From NCBI GenBank assembly GCA_009861545.1, contig VXME01000061.1, forward strand, positions 39,547 through 103,546: a stretch of DNA of 64,000 nucleotides, written 5' to 3'. Origin of the DNA: Acidobacteriota bacterium (lineage in GTDB: Bacteria; Acidobacteriota; Vicinamibacteria; Vicinamibacterales; UBA8438). The translations under genes and the position numbers were made by a program. Below the pieces are notes generated by a model, which had not been told where the DNA came from, did no database searches, and saw nothing but the letters and a program-made list of their open reading frames with translations. Every line of letters begins with the position of its first letter. Within the stretch, counting starts at the first letter, position 1. Of the stretch, positions 1 through 8,636 are shown piece after piece.

Positions 1-1445
1 CCGGTGGCCAGGTCCATTGCCGTGAGCATGCCGACCTGCCCGTCGACGTCCGGCGCCACCTCGCGGGTGGCCCGCGCCGACCCGTGGTGGAAGCCCGGGC
101 GGTCGCGGAACTCGTTCAGCGTCAGGGTCATGCAGACGTTGTTGGTGGGCGCGTACAGGGCGTTGGTGCCGGGGTGGTAGGCGGTCGCGTTCCAGTTGAT
201 GCCGCCGGTCAGGCTCGGGCAGACGAAGACCGGCTCGCCGACCTGCGGAAACTTCAGCTCCTCGTTGAGGAGCACGCGGCGGCTCTCGGCGTCGACGTCG
301 GCGACCACGTTCTGGCGGTTCGTCGGCTCGGCCCAGAGGAATGCCCCGGTGGCGGCGTCGAGCGCCCAGACGATGCCGGTCTTGCCAGGGATGCCGGTCA
401 CGATCTTGCGCCGCGAGCCGGGGATGATCCCGCCGTTCAGCCACTCGACCGCGTCGGGGTCCGGCGACACCTCGGTCTCGACCACGAGCCGGGCGTACGG
501 ATGGTCGAGGTCCCATTCGTCGTTGGGGGTGTGCTGGAAGTACCACACGATCTCACCCGTGTCGGCGTCGATCGCGAGGGTGGAGTTCGTGTAGAGAACG
601 TCGCCGTCGCCGGTGCCGCGCTGCACCGAGCCCCATGGAATAGGCACCCCGACGCCGGCGTAGATCAGGTTCAGCTCCGGGTCGTAGCTGGGGGCGTTCC
701 ACGAGGATCCGCCCCGCCGCAGCTCGTCGGGAATGTCGCCCCAGGAGTCGTAGCCGAACTCGCCTTCGCGGGGAATGGTGTACGTGCGCCACACCTCCTC
801 CCCGGTCTCGGCGTCGTGGGCCGAGATCCAGCAGCGCGTGTTGAGGTAGTAGCAGCCCGACATGCCGGCCACCACCCGGCCCTTGATGACCTGCGGTCCC
901 CCGGAGTAGTGCTGGCCGACCTCCCAGTCGCCGACCGTGACGTCCCACACGACTTCGCCGGTGCGCGCGTCGAGCGCCACCAGGTGGGCGTCGTGGGTGC
1001 CGATGAACAGCTTGTCGTCGTAGAGCGTCCCGTTGCGGTTCGCGCAGGCGAGCGTTGCGGCGTGCGCGACCCGCGGCCGGCGATACTCCCACAGGCGGGT
1101 GCCGTCGCGCACGTCCAGCGCCTCGACGTAGTCGCACGCCTGCACCAGGAACATGACGCCGTCATGCACGAGGGGCGTGGTTTCCTGCAGGCCCTCGGCC
1201 ATCGTCCAGGCCCAGGCCAGGCGCAGGCCGCCCACGTTGGCGGTGTCGATCTGGTCGAGGGGGCTGTAGCCCCAGTGGTTATAGGTGCGCCGCCACATGG
1301 GCCAGTCGCCCGCCGGCGGGTCGACGAGCATCTGCCCGGTCACCGGGCTGTAGTCGTCGAGGGGGGACTGCGCCGAGGCGATCGCTCCGGTGAGCAGCAG
1401 GCAGGCCGCGATGAAGCCGGGGACGGTTCGGGGGAGCTGTCGCAT
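1..1445 (-). CDS. PQQ-dependent alcohol dehydrogenase-type quinoprotein, C-terminus cut by window edge
   Basis: The minus strand is open from an ATG at 1445 to the window edge (about 481 residues, no stop reached). It begins with a Sec signal peptide (MRQLPRTVPGFIAACLLL, cleavage near ASAQS). The mature part reads WPMWRRTYNHWGYSPLDQI, the usual start of eight-bladed quinoprotein dehydrogenases, followed by repeated blades such as GTRLWEYR, TGEEVWRTYTIP and TGAFLWAEP. In place of the alanine/glutamate seen after VSG in methanol dehydrogenases it has MSGCYYLNTRCWISAHD, so two cysteines flank the PQQ-site region. Expected to be a periplasmic PQQ enzyme oxidising an alcohol. Substrate cannot be told. 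The large open frame on the plus strand over this region is a shadow. The family call is firm; the exact subclass is inference. Confidence 0.88.
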   Translation of the reverse strand, partial: MRQLPRTVPGFIAACLLLTGAIASAQSPLDDYSPVTGQMLVDPPAGDWPMWRRTYNHWGYSPLDQIDTANVGGLRLAWAWTMAEGLQETTPLVHDGVMFLVQACDYVEALDVRDGTRLWEYRRPRVAHAATLACANRNGTLYDDKLFIGTHDAHLVALDARTGEVVWDVTVGDWEVGQHYSGGPQVIKGRVVAGMSGCYYLNTRCWISAHDAETGEEVWRTYTIPREGEFGYDSWGDIPDELRRGGSSWNAPSYDPELNLIYAGVGVPIPWGSVQRGTGDGDVLYTNSTLAIDADTGEIVWYFQHTPNDEWDLDHPYARLVVETEVSPDPDAVEWLNGGIIPGSRRKIVTGIPGKTGIVWALDAATGAFLWAEPTNRQNVVADVDAESRRVLLNEELKFPQVGEPVFVCPSLTGGINWNATAYHPGTNALYAPTNNVCMTLTLNEFRDRPGFHHGSARATREVAPDVDGQVGMLTAMDLAT

Positions 1446-1674
1446 GGCCGGGTTCCTCTCCTCGGTGCGCCGCTTGTCGCGTTGGTGGAGTGTCGAATGC
1501 GCCCTGGGCGCGTCAGCACCGACGCGCGACGGTAGTGTAACCGGTACGAACTGCCGGCAACGCAATAGCCTTGAGCGTGGGAGAGCCGCCTCGATGCACA
1601 GATCGGCGGGACCGCGTGCACGGCACGATCGGGCTGCCCGCCCGTGGGTCGCCGGTATATGGTGTTGCACGCCT

Positions 1675-2136
1675 ATGACCATCGAAGAGTGGGCCAGGAA
1701 CCAGCAGGAACGTCGCCAGCAGTTCGACGAAGAAGCGCGGGGCTGCAAGCTGAAGCCGCCCGAGGCCTTCAGTGACGAGCCCGCCCCCCCGGAGGCCCGC
1801 CGGAACCTCTGTCCCGATCTCGATCCGGCGCTCACCGGCCGCAGGAGCCATGCGGTCCGCTGGCGCATCGCGCGAAGCTGCTGCGGCTGGGCGGAGCCGC
1901 CGACGACCGAAGAGTGCTACGCCGCCTTCCACACCGACGCGCCCGACCAGCGCCAGAAGAGCATCATCTACATGTGGGGAACGGAAGCCACCTTCACGGA
2001 GCTGTTCGAAGCCTGGGCGCAGCACGCCTACACGTTCCGCGACCTCGTGCGTGCGCTGCACCTGGCTGCCTTCCCGTGGCCGGACCGGATCGCGGAAATC
2101 AATCAGTGGGCCGATCCCCATCACGTCGAGCGATAG
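1675..2136 (+). CDS. Unknown 153-aa protein, probable partner of the downstream nucleotidyltransferase
   Basis: Start chosen at the ATG at 1675 (MTIEEWARNQQERRQQ); the frame is open further upstream but would run into the divergent quinoprotein promoter region. A TATATG hexamer at 1655-1660 lies a short distance upstream. The protein is soluble, rich in Arg, Glu and Trp, with charged helices at the N-terminus and a C-terminal part (FTELFEAWAQHAYTFRDLVR) that looks helical. No signal peptide or membrane segment. I do not recognise the family. It ends 12 bases before an AbiEii-like nucleotidyltransferase on the same strand, so the two are almost surely one operon. In such pairs the upstream small gene is often the antitoxin, but this one lacks the winged-helix look of AbiEi; that role is a guess from position only. 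Confidence 0.6.
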   Translation: MTIEEWARNQQERRQQFDEEARGCKLKPPEAFSDEPAPPEARRNLCPDLDPALTGRRSHAVRWRIARSCCGWAEPPTTEECYAAFHTDAPDQRQKSIIYMWGTEATFTELFEAWAQHAYTFRDLVRALHLAAFPWPDRIAEINQWADPHHVER

Positions 2137-2148
2137 CGGCACGCCAGC

Positions 2149-3069
2149 ATGGACCGACTCACGCTCCCGCTGCCCGCCAGAGGCATCTGGTTGCGGGTAA
2201 GAAGTCTGCTGGAACCGGCGCGCGAGCGCCTCGGGCCGGAAGCAGGTCCCTGGAAGATCGGCGGTGGGACCGTGCTCGCGGCACGCTGGAACCACCGCGA
2301 GAGCACCGATCTCGACCTTACCGTCAACGCGGGCGCCGCGATCCCAGCCCTGTTCGCCGGACCCGACGATGATTTCGAGGCAGAGATCGGGCGGCGCGGT
2401 GGACACTCCATCGCCTTTGACCGCGACCGGTGCACCATCGGGTTCAGCACCGGCAAACTGGACCTGTGCGCTCTCGATCCCACGCCCGGTGAAGGCCATG
2501 CCGACGCGCTCGTCGATGGTGAGCCGGCTGTCGTCCTGAACAACGTCCAGATCCTCTGCGGCAAGCTCCGGCGGGCGAACCGCAGCCCCGTGCGTGACGT
2601 ATTCGACATCGTAGTCGCCGAGAAACTCGACCCGCACGCCCTGGCGGTCGCTGCGAACACGAGAACCGCACGCGACATCGAGGCGATCGCCGCAGCCTGG
2701 AGAGCTTCCAACCCCGTCTTCGCGTACAACGCACCACTCGACATCAGCGGCGTTCAACCGGAGTTCGCGGGCTACCTGGCGAGTCTCGGGCACGCGGCTG
2801 CCGCGGCTTTGACCGGAGCGCTCTACGAACGGGTCAGGGTGTACACCGACGGGGACATCGGGTTCGTGGAGACGAGAACCAGGAACGGGATCGAGAGGGA
2901 GTTCACGGTCGAGCCCGCTCGCATCGAAGGGGTTTTCGAGGCCAACGGCCTGAACCAATACCTGCCGCAGACCGGCGTGCGGCCTGCCCACATCCGTGAC
3001 CGCATGCGTGCCGCGTGCCGGGAACGCGCAGAGTTCGTGCACGACACAGGGTCCGGCGCGGCACGTTGA
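2149..3069 (+). CDS. AbiEii/MenT-like nucleotidyltransferase (candidate toxin)
   Basis: 306 residues. Residues 38-58 carry the nucleotidyltransferase signature: GGGT followed by a basic helix and then RESTDLDL, with metal-ligand aspartates D54 and D56. Around residue 140 comes KLRRANRSPVRDVFDI, matching the Kl-R-RDlfDl segment typical of AbiEii-type enzymes. Known members (AbiEii, MenT) transfer nucleotides to tRNA or other targets and are neutralised by a partner gene. The partner here would be the 153-aa protein 12 bases upstream, which is not a recognised antitoxin. The length fits the family (about 250-310 aa). The final residues (HDTGSGAAR) are low complexity. Fold assignment is good; that it is a toxin is inferred from family and two-gene layout. 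Confidence 0.75.
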   Translation: MDRLTLPLPARGIWLRVRSLLEPARERLGPEAGPWKIGGGTVLAARWNHRESTDLDLTVNAGAAIPALFAGPDDDFEAEIGRRGGHSIAFDRDRCTIGFSTGKLDLCALDPTPGEGHADALVDGEPAVVLNNVQILCGKLRRANRSPVRDVFDIVVAEKLDPHALAVAANTRTARDIEAIAAAWRASNPVFAYNAPLDISGVQPEFAGYLASLGHAAAAALTGALYERVRVYTDGDIGFVETRTRNGIEREFTVEPARIEGVFEANGLNQYLPQTGVRPAHIRDRMRAACRERAEFVHDTGSGAAR

Positions 3070-3162
3070 CCCGGTTGCAGGATCGGCTGCGCAGGCCACC
3101 GCCGTACTCAGCTCTGTGCAGGCACTCGGGACCCGTCGGGTACCCGCAGCGAGTCGGGCAGG

Positions 3163-4332
3163 TCAGACCCGCATGGCCGAGTAGACCGCCATGTGCGCGC
3201 TCACGATGCGCTGCAGCGCCTCCTGATTGGGCTCCCGCGACCACTCGCCGCGTTCCGACGTGCCCCCCAGGACGATGCCGTCGCGGCGCGGCTGCATGTG
3301 GATGCCGAGGAGCCCGCGGGTATCCCCGTCGGGCGGGTCGCCGCCGATGCCCCAGTCGACCTCCTCCTGGGGCACGAGCACGGTGAGCTGTCCCTTCGCC
3401 GGCAGCAGATCGTCGTCGTCGAAGAGGTCGCGTGCGCCCAGTCCGCTGCAGTTGACGACCAGCGCCTCGCTCAACTCCACCAGCTCGCGCGGCTCGGCGA
3501 ACTTGCGGATCTCGATACGCCCGCCGAAGTCGATGAAGTCGTGGACCAGCGCATCCAGGTAGATGGACGGCTCGATGCGCAGTTGGTTGCTACGGATTGC
3601 GTAGCGGCTGGGAAAGGGATGCTCCCCAGGTTCCAGCGTGAGCTGGCCGGAGCGTAGATGGGCGGGAAGCAGCGGCTCCCGCTCCTCCTCGGCATCGTCC
3701 CCGGTGGTGCCCGGAGGCGTGTCGCTGAGCGCGTACCGGTCGATCCAGGACACGCCGAATCTCGTTCCCGCCAGCAACTGCAGCTCGCGGTAGGAGATCT
3801 CGACCGCTTCGCGGAACTGCGCGTCCCAGGCAGGTGTCCTGAGATCGTCCTCGACCAGTCCCGCGGTGGGGGTGAAGCCCGCGAACGACATGTTCGAGGT
3901 CGTGTTCGGCGGCACCGACATCGCGTAGATGGTCACCGCGAACCCGCGCCGCTGCAGTTGGCGCGCGGCCGTAAGGCCCACCGCGCCGCACCCGATGACC
4001 GCCGCCCGGCGGCTGTCGTGGCCGAGGGCCATCTCGGCCGCCATCCGGCCCGTGCCCCACGAAAGCGACATGCCGGAGCCGCCGTGGCCGTAGTTGTGAA
4101 TCACGGTCGTGTCGTCGAGCCGGTCGGCGCGCAACACGAAGCCGGTGGGGCGGTGCGGGCGCAGCCCGACGGTGGTCCGGATGATCCGGTCCCATTCGGC
4201 GCGCACGGGCGCGAGCCGCAGGGGCGGTCGCCGCATCGGCGTCGGCGGCGGCGTCGATCTCGCCGAGCAGCCGCCCAGGCCGGCGCCCACGAGGCCCATG
4301 CCGCCCAGCTTCAAGAGGGTTCTTCGGTCCAC
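3163..4332 (-). CDS. Circularly permuted D-amino-acid-oxidase-like FAD oxidoreductase, exported
   Basis: GTG start at 4332 preceded by GGAGG six bases away; 389 residues. The N-terminus (MDRRTLLKLGG...LGGC22) looks like a Tat or lipoprotein signal. In ordinary DAAO enzymes the Rossmann FAD motif is N-terminal and the GLRPxRP and HNYGHGGxG motifs are C-terminal. Here the order is swapped: GLRPHRP is at 56-62, HNYGHGGSG at 79-87, and the Rossmann motif VIGCGAVGL follows at 112-120. The protein ends at GGTSERGEWS plus a short helix, which is the point where the normal enzyme would enter GLRP. The circle is therefore opened between those two motifs. Likely reaction: oxidative deamination of a D-amino acid or related amine outside the cytoplasm. 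Stand-alone gene, convergent with the nucleotidyltransferase module and divergent from the quinoprotein at 4556. Confidence 0.85.
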   Translation of the reverse strand: MDRRTLLKLGGMGLVGAGLGGCSARSTPPPTPMRRPPLRLAPVRAEWDRIIRTTVGLRPHRPTGFVLRADRLDDTTVIHNYGHGGSGMSLSWGTGRMAAEMALGHDSRRAAVIGCGAVGLTAARQLQRRGFAVTIYAMSVPPNTTSNMSFAGFTPTAGLVEDDLRTPAWDAQFREAVEISYRELQLLAGTRFGVSWIDRYALSDTPPGTTGDDAEEEREPLLPAHLRSGQLTLEPGEHPFPSRYAIRSNQLRIEPSIYLDALVHDFIDFGGRIEIRKFAEPRELVELSEALVVNCSGLGARDLFDDDDLLPAKGQLTVLVPQEEVDWGIGGDPPDGDTRGLLGIHMQPRRDGIVLGGTSERGEWSREPNQEALQRIVSAHMAVYSAMRV

Positions 4333-4555
4333 CGTCGCCTCCGGGTCTCGTTCGTTCCGCTGGCCGGCATCGTGCCGCTGCACATCTTGGATCGTCCCTC
4401 CATCACGGGCAACTCTCTTCGGTCGGCGGGAGCTGCGGGATGCGGCAGGATGTTGGGGGCCGCCCAACTCTGTGGTTGAATGGAACGCTCACAAACGCCG
4501 TAGCCCGCGCGCTGCCGTAGCGCCGCGCTGCAGGAAAACGGAAGGGGAGGGCGCC

Positions 4556-6619
4556 ATGCCTCGACGTCATCGCTCGCTCGTCGCTACCGTCGCATCGGCG
4601 ATCGCGGTTGCCGTGCTTGCCGGCGGTCTCGCCGGGCAGGAGCCCGAGCCGGGTCGCGGCTATCCTTCGACCGACTGGCCTTTCACCGGCGGCAACTGGT
4701 CCAGCTCGCGCTACTCGACGCTGGACGAGATCAACGCCGACACGCTCGATCGCCTCGGCGCCGCGTGGATGACGCCGCTCCCCGGCGGCGCGGCGTCGCG
4801 CTCGACCCCGGTGGTGCAGGACGGCGCCATCTACCTGACGGGCGGCGCCAACGTCTTCGCCTTCGATGCGCGTACGGGCGAGACCATCTGGCATTGGCAG
4901 CCGGACCCCGACGCCGGACGGGTCGTGTCGTGGCAGGGCGTCGTCGTGGCCGGCGACCTGGTCGTCTTCGGCACACGCAGCGGGGAAGTGCTCGCCCTCA
5001 GCCGCGACGCCGGCGAGCTGGTGTGGGCGACGCGTGTCGGGAGCCCGGAGCAGACCCGGGGCGAGGTGGTGACGACCGCGCCGATGTATGCGCGCGGCAA
5101 GGTGTTCGTCGGCCTCGCGAACGGCGACATCGGCGGGCAGGGCCGGGTGCTGGCTCTCGATGCGGCGACGGGCGAGGTGGAGTGGATCTTCTACGTCGTG
5201 CCGCGCCCCGGCGAGTTCGGCCACGAGACCTGGCCGCAGGACAGCGACTCGTGGGAGTACGGCGGCGGCGGCGTCTGGCTGGTCGGCACCGTCGATCCCG
5301 ACCTGGGCATGGTCTACTTCTCCACCGGCAACCCCGTGCCGATGTTCGGCGGCGAGCTGCGCGAGGGGGACAACCTGTTCACCGCCTCCGTGCTCGCGCT
5401 CGACATGGAGACCGGCGAGCGGCGCTGGCACTACCAGGTGGTGCGCCACGATGTCTGGGACGCCGACATCGCCACGCCGCTGCTGCTCTACGACACCACG
5501 GTAGACGGCGAGCCGGTGAAGGCGGTGGCCGCGATGCGCGCCGACGGTTACCTGTTCCTGTTCAACCGCGAGACCGGCGAGCATCTGCTGCCCGTCGAGG
5601 AGCGCGAGGTGCCGCAGGATCCGCACCAGCTCACGGTGCCGACCCAGCCGTTCCCGGTGCAGACCGAGACCATCCTCTTCGAGTGCTCGTACTGGCGCGA
5701 CCGGGTGCCGCCGCCGTTCGAGCTCAGTTGCAGCAGCTACACGCCCCCGTCGGTCGACGAGCAGACGGTGGTGGCGCCGGGATTGCCGATTCCGCGGGTG
5801 CGGGTCACGCCGATGGCGTTCTCGCCGCAGACCGGCTACATCTACGCGCAGGGGCGCGCGCACGTCGGCCGCGCCCGCCGCTTCGCGGATCCGTTCGTCT
5901 GGAACACGTCCCAGTTCCACCTGACCCTGCCCGACGCGGTCGGCATCCTGGCCGCCGTCGACACCCGCACCGGCCGCGTCGTGTGGCGGAAGGAGATGCC
6001 GAGCGCGTTCCTCGGCGTCAGCGGTCCCCTCGTCACCGCGGGCGGCCTGCTGTTCCGCGGCTCGCCCGGCGGACAGGTGGAGGCCTACGACGTCCGGACC
6101 GGCGACCGCCGCTGGGCCTTCCGCACGAGCGAGGAGGGGTCGCGGCTGCGTGTCGGCCCGGCGTCGACCTACGAGCTGGACGGCACGCAGTACATCGCCG
6201 TCCCGATGGGCCCCGCGCTCTGGGCGTTCGCGCTCGACGGTACGGTGCCGGCCCGCGGCGAGCCCTCCCCGGATCCGCCGGTGGACGATCAGCCGGCCGG
6301 TCCCGCCCCGCGCGAGACCGACGAGATCGAGACCGCCACGCTGCTCGAGAACCCGCGCGGCGCGGTCGGCGGCCGGCGCTATGCGTTCGACGAGTACAAC
6401 TTCAACCCGCTCCGCGCGCGGGTCAGCGCGGGCACGCGCGTCCGGTTCACCAACAACGGCGAGATCCCCCACACCCCGGCCGCGCGCGACGGAAGCTGGA
6501 GCGCCGGCACGCTGAACCCGGGCCTGTGGGGTTTCGTCACGTTCGACGAGCCGGGGACGTTCCTCTACCACTGCGAGGAGCATCCCTGGATGGTGGGGGA
6601 GATCACCGTCGATCCGTGA
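4556..6619 (+). CDS. PQQ-propeller quinoprotein with intact C-terminal cupredoxin domain
   Basis: ATG at 4556 after GGAAGGGGAGG; 687 residues with a Sec signal peptide (cleavage near GLAGQ). Residues about 35-570 form a PQQ beta-propeller with blades such as TGETIWHWQ, GEVEWIFYVV and TGERRWHYQVVRHD, and WDADIATPLLL. The last 75 residues are a blue-copper domain: H639 (EIPHT) and the amicyanin-like loop HCEEHPWM with C673, H676 and M679, so all four type-1 copper ligands are present. The cupredoxin is expected to take electrons from the PQQ centre in the periplasm. A paralog at 52040 has the same architecture but lacks Cys and Met. The ankyrin-repeat gene begins 28 bases downstream and is probably co-transcribed. 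Confidence 0.9.
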   Translation: MPRRHRSLVATVASAIAVAVLAGGLAGQEPEPGRGYPSTDWPFTGGNWSSSRYSTLDEINADTLDRLGAAWMTPLPGGAASRSTPVVQDGAIYLTGGANVFAFDARTGETIWHWQPDPDAGRVVSWQGVVVAGDLVVFGTRSGEVLALSRDAGELVWATRVGSPEQTRGEVVTTAPMYARGKVFVGLANGDIGGQGRVLALDAATGEVEWIFYVVPRPGEFGHETWPQDSDSWEYGGGGVWLVGTVDPDLGMVYFSTGNPVPMFGGELREGDNLFTASVLALDMETGERRWHYQVVRHDVWDADIATPLLLYDTTVDGEPVKAVAAMRADGYLFLFNRETGEHLLPVEEREVPQDPHQLTVPTQPFPVQTETILFECSYWRDRVPPPFELSCSSYTPPSVDEQTVVAPGLPIPRVRVTPMAFSPQTGYIYAQGRAHVGRARRFADPFVWNTSQFHLTLPDAVGILAAVDTRTGRVVWRKEMPSAFLGVSGPLVTAGGLLFRGSPGGQVEAYDVRTGDRRWAFRTSEEGSRLRVGPASTYELDGTQYIAVPMGPALWAFALDGTVPARGEPSPDPPVDDQPAGPAPRETDEIETATLLENPRGAVGGRRYAFDEYNFNPLRARVSAGTRVRFTNNGEIPHTPAARDGSWSAGTLNPGLWGFVTFDEPGTFLYHCEEHPWMVGEITVDP

Positions 6620-6647
6620 GCCACCGGCCCGTGGAGGAGGAGAGAAC

Positions 6648-8081
6648 GTGCATGCGAGAGAGTTGGTCGGATCGGGGCTCTTGGCGGCGCTGCTGCTGGT
6701 CGTGGTTGGTCCCGTCGCCGCGCAGGACACGCGGTTGCTCGACGCGGCCCGGGCGGCGGACTCGACACGGGTGATCGCGCTGCTCGATCAGGGCGACTCC
6801 GCGGATGCCCGGCAGGCGGACGGCGCCACCGCTCTGCACTGGGCCGCCCACTGGGACGATGCAGCGATGGCGGACGCCCTTATCGGGGCCGGCGCCGACG
6901 TCGACGCGGCGAACGACTTTGGCGCCACGCCGCTCTGGCTGGCCTGCCGCAACGGCAGCGAGGCGATGGTCGCGACCCTGCTGGCGGCCGGCGCCGATGC
7001 GAACGCCGCGCTGCCCTCCGGCGAGACGGCGTTGATGACGGCATCCCGCACCGGGTCCGCCGAGGCGGTGCGCCTCCTCGTGTCCCACGGGGCGGACCTG
7101 GATGCCCGCGAGCACACGCGGGGGCAGACGGCGCTGATGTGGGCGGTGGCCCAGCAGCATCCCGACGTCGTGGAAGCGCTGGTCGCGCTCGGGGCGGACG
7201 TCCAGGCACGCTCGGCCCCGCAGCCCCGCCGCATCCACACGCGGACGGCCGGATTCAACCCGAGCGGGGTCATCGATACCGTGCTGGGCAGCAACACGCC
7301 CATCCTGTTCGCGGCCCGGCAGGGCAACCTCGAAGCCGCCAGGCATCTCGTGGCCGCCGGCGCCGACGTGAACGACACCGCGGCAACCGGCACGAGCGCA
7401 CTCGTCGTCGCGGCGCACAGCGGCCATAGGGCGCTCGCCCTCTTCCTGCTCGAGCAGGGCGCGGACCCGAAAGCGGCCGAAGCCGGCTACACCGCACTGC
7501 ACGCCGCCACCCTGCGCGGCGACGAGACGCTCGCGACAGCGCTGCTGGCGCGCGGCGCCGACCCGAACGCACCGGTCGTCCGCGGCAGCCAGGGCCGCCG
7601 CAACAGTCCCGACTACGTGCTCGACCACGATGTGGTCGGCGCCACCGCCTTCTGGCTGGCCGCCCACTTCGCCGAGCCCGGCATCATGCGGGTGCTGGCC
7701 GACCGTGGTGCCGACCCGCGGATCGTCATGGAGGACGGCACGACGCCGCTGATGGCCGCCGTAGCCGCTCGCCGCCGCCGGGAACCGGGACTGGCGGCGA
7801 ACCCCGCAGAGGACGAACGTCTCGTGCTGGAAGCGGCAAGGGTGGCGATCGACGCGGGGGTCGAGATCAACGCGGCGGACGCGGACGGGAACACGGCGCT
7901 GCACACCGCTGCTGCGAGACGCCTCGACACCGTGGTCCAGTCTTTGGTCGACAGCGGCGCCGATCTGGATGCCCTGAACGATCAGGGGCAGACGCCGCTG
8001 GCGCGAGCCCGCGGGCGCGGGGGCGACGACAACAGCACCGTCGAGCTGCTGCGCCGGCTCGCGACCTTGGGCTCGCCTTGA
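6648..8081 (+). CDS. Secreted ankyrin-repeat protein
   Basis: GTG start at 6648 with a strong GGAGGAGGAG ribosome site; 477 residues. Signal peptide MHARELVGSGLLAALLLVVV, cleavage near VAAQD. The rest is about ten ankyrin repeats with the normal G-TALHWAA, LLAAGADxN pattern (for example GATPLWLACRNGSEAMVATLL and GYTALHAATLRGDETLATALL), with one longer insert around residues 185-215 (PRRIHTRTAGFNPSGVIDTV). Probably a periplasmic protein-protein binding scaffold. It sits 28 bases after the PQQ-cupredoxin gene, so a role as partner or chaperone of that enzyme is plausible but not shown by the sequence. There is no catalytic domain. Confidence 0.88.
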   Translation: MHARELVGSGLLAALLLVVVGPVAAQDTRLLDAARAADSTRVIALLDQGDSADARQADGATALHWAAHWDDAAMADALIGAGADVDAANDFGATPLWLACRNGSEAMVATLLAAGADANAALPSGETALMTASRTGSAEAVRLLVSHGADLDAREHTRGQTALMWAVAQQHPDVVEALVALGADVQARSAPQPRRIHTRTAGFNPSGVIDTVLGSNTPILFAARQGNLEAARHLVAAGADVNDTAATGTSALVVAAHSGHRALALFLLEQGADPKAAEAGYTALHAATLRGDETLATALLARGADPNAPVVRGSQGRRNSPDYVLDHDVVGATAFWLAAHFAEPGIMRVLADRGADPRIVMEDGTTPLMAAVAARRRREPGLAANPAEDERLVLEAARVAIDAGVEINAADADGNTALHTAAARRLDTVVQSLVDSGADLDALNDQGQTPLARARGRGGDDNSTVELLRRLATLGSP

Positions 8082-8245
8082 GAGTTCGCTGGCGCGAAAC
8101 GCCTGGGCCAGTGGCGCGACCCTGAGCAGCCGTCGTCCTCTCGGCTCGTTGAGGTTACAGCCCTCGGTGCTGTCGGTGTCGGCCCTGTTCGGGGCCGCGC
8201 CGGATCAAGTACGGATCCTCGCTTGCCTGGATCGCCTTGCAGCTC

Positions 8246-8279
8246 TTGCGCGCGCTCTCCCGAGTTCGTAACATTGTTA
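8246..8279 (+). promoter_or_regulatory. Promoter with overlapping 11-bp palindrome upstream of padR-like gene
   Basis: TTGCGC (8246-8251), 17-base spacer, TAACAT (8269-8274). The -10 is inside the perfect palindrome TAACATTGTTA (8269-8279), a reasonable site for autorepression by the PadR protein encoded 25 bases downstream. GGAGG before the ATG at 8304 gives a normal leader here, unlike many other genes in the window. Confidence 0.5.
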
Positions 8280-8303
8280 TGAGCTGGACGGAGGAACCCC
8301 CCG

Positions 8304-8636
8304 ATGCCGAGAAGTCGCCTGGGAGAGCTGGAGGAGCAGGTCCTGCTGACGGTTCTGCGACTCGGTGGCGAGAGCTACGCGGTGCCGGTAGCGAGGGAGC
8401 TCGGCCGGTTGACTGCTCGCGAGGTCTCGCCCGCGACGGCCTACATGGTCCTTCGGCGCCTGGAGGGCCGCGGGCTTCTGGTCTCGTCGGTGGGGACGCC
8501 GGCTCCGGAACGAGGCGGCCGACCGCGGCGCTTCTACCGCGTGGTCGACGAGCAGGCCCTGCCGGCCCTCCGGGAGTCGCGGAACGCGATGCTTGCGCTG
8601 TGGGACGGCCTCGAGGCCAGGCTGGGTCCGTCATGA
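8304..8636 (+). CDS. PadR-family transcriptional regulator
   Basis: 110 residues. The start MPRSRLGELEEQVLLTVLRL is followed by the winged-helix region (TAREVSPATAYMVLRRLEGRGLL, residues about 40-60) and the wing GRPRRFYRV, all typical of PadR. It lacks a long C-terminal dimerisation helix, as is usual for the short PadR-s2 type found before ADOP permeases. Its stop overlaps the start of the permease gene (ATGA at 8633-8636), so the two are translationally coupled. It most likely controls its own operon and responds to a toxic small molecule. The palindrome at 8269-8279 is the candidate operator. Confidence 0.88.
   Translation: MPRSRLGELEEQVLLTVLRLGGESYAVPVARELGRLTAREVSPATAYMVLRRLEGRGLLVSSVGTPAPERGGRPRRFYRVVDEQALPALRESRNAMLALWDGLEARLGPS

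Noticed and set aside
84..1535. Long open frame on the plus strand (483 codons) and many others of this kind opposite real genes
   Set aside because: They are antisense shadows of GC-rich genes: low-complexity Arg/Gly/Val composition, no domains, no ribosome sites, while the other strand encodes recognisable proteins.
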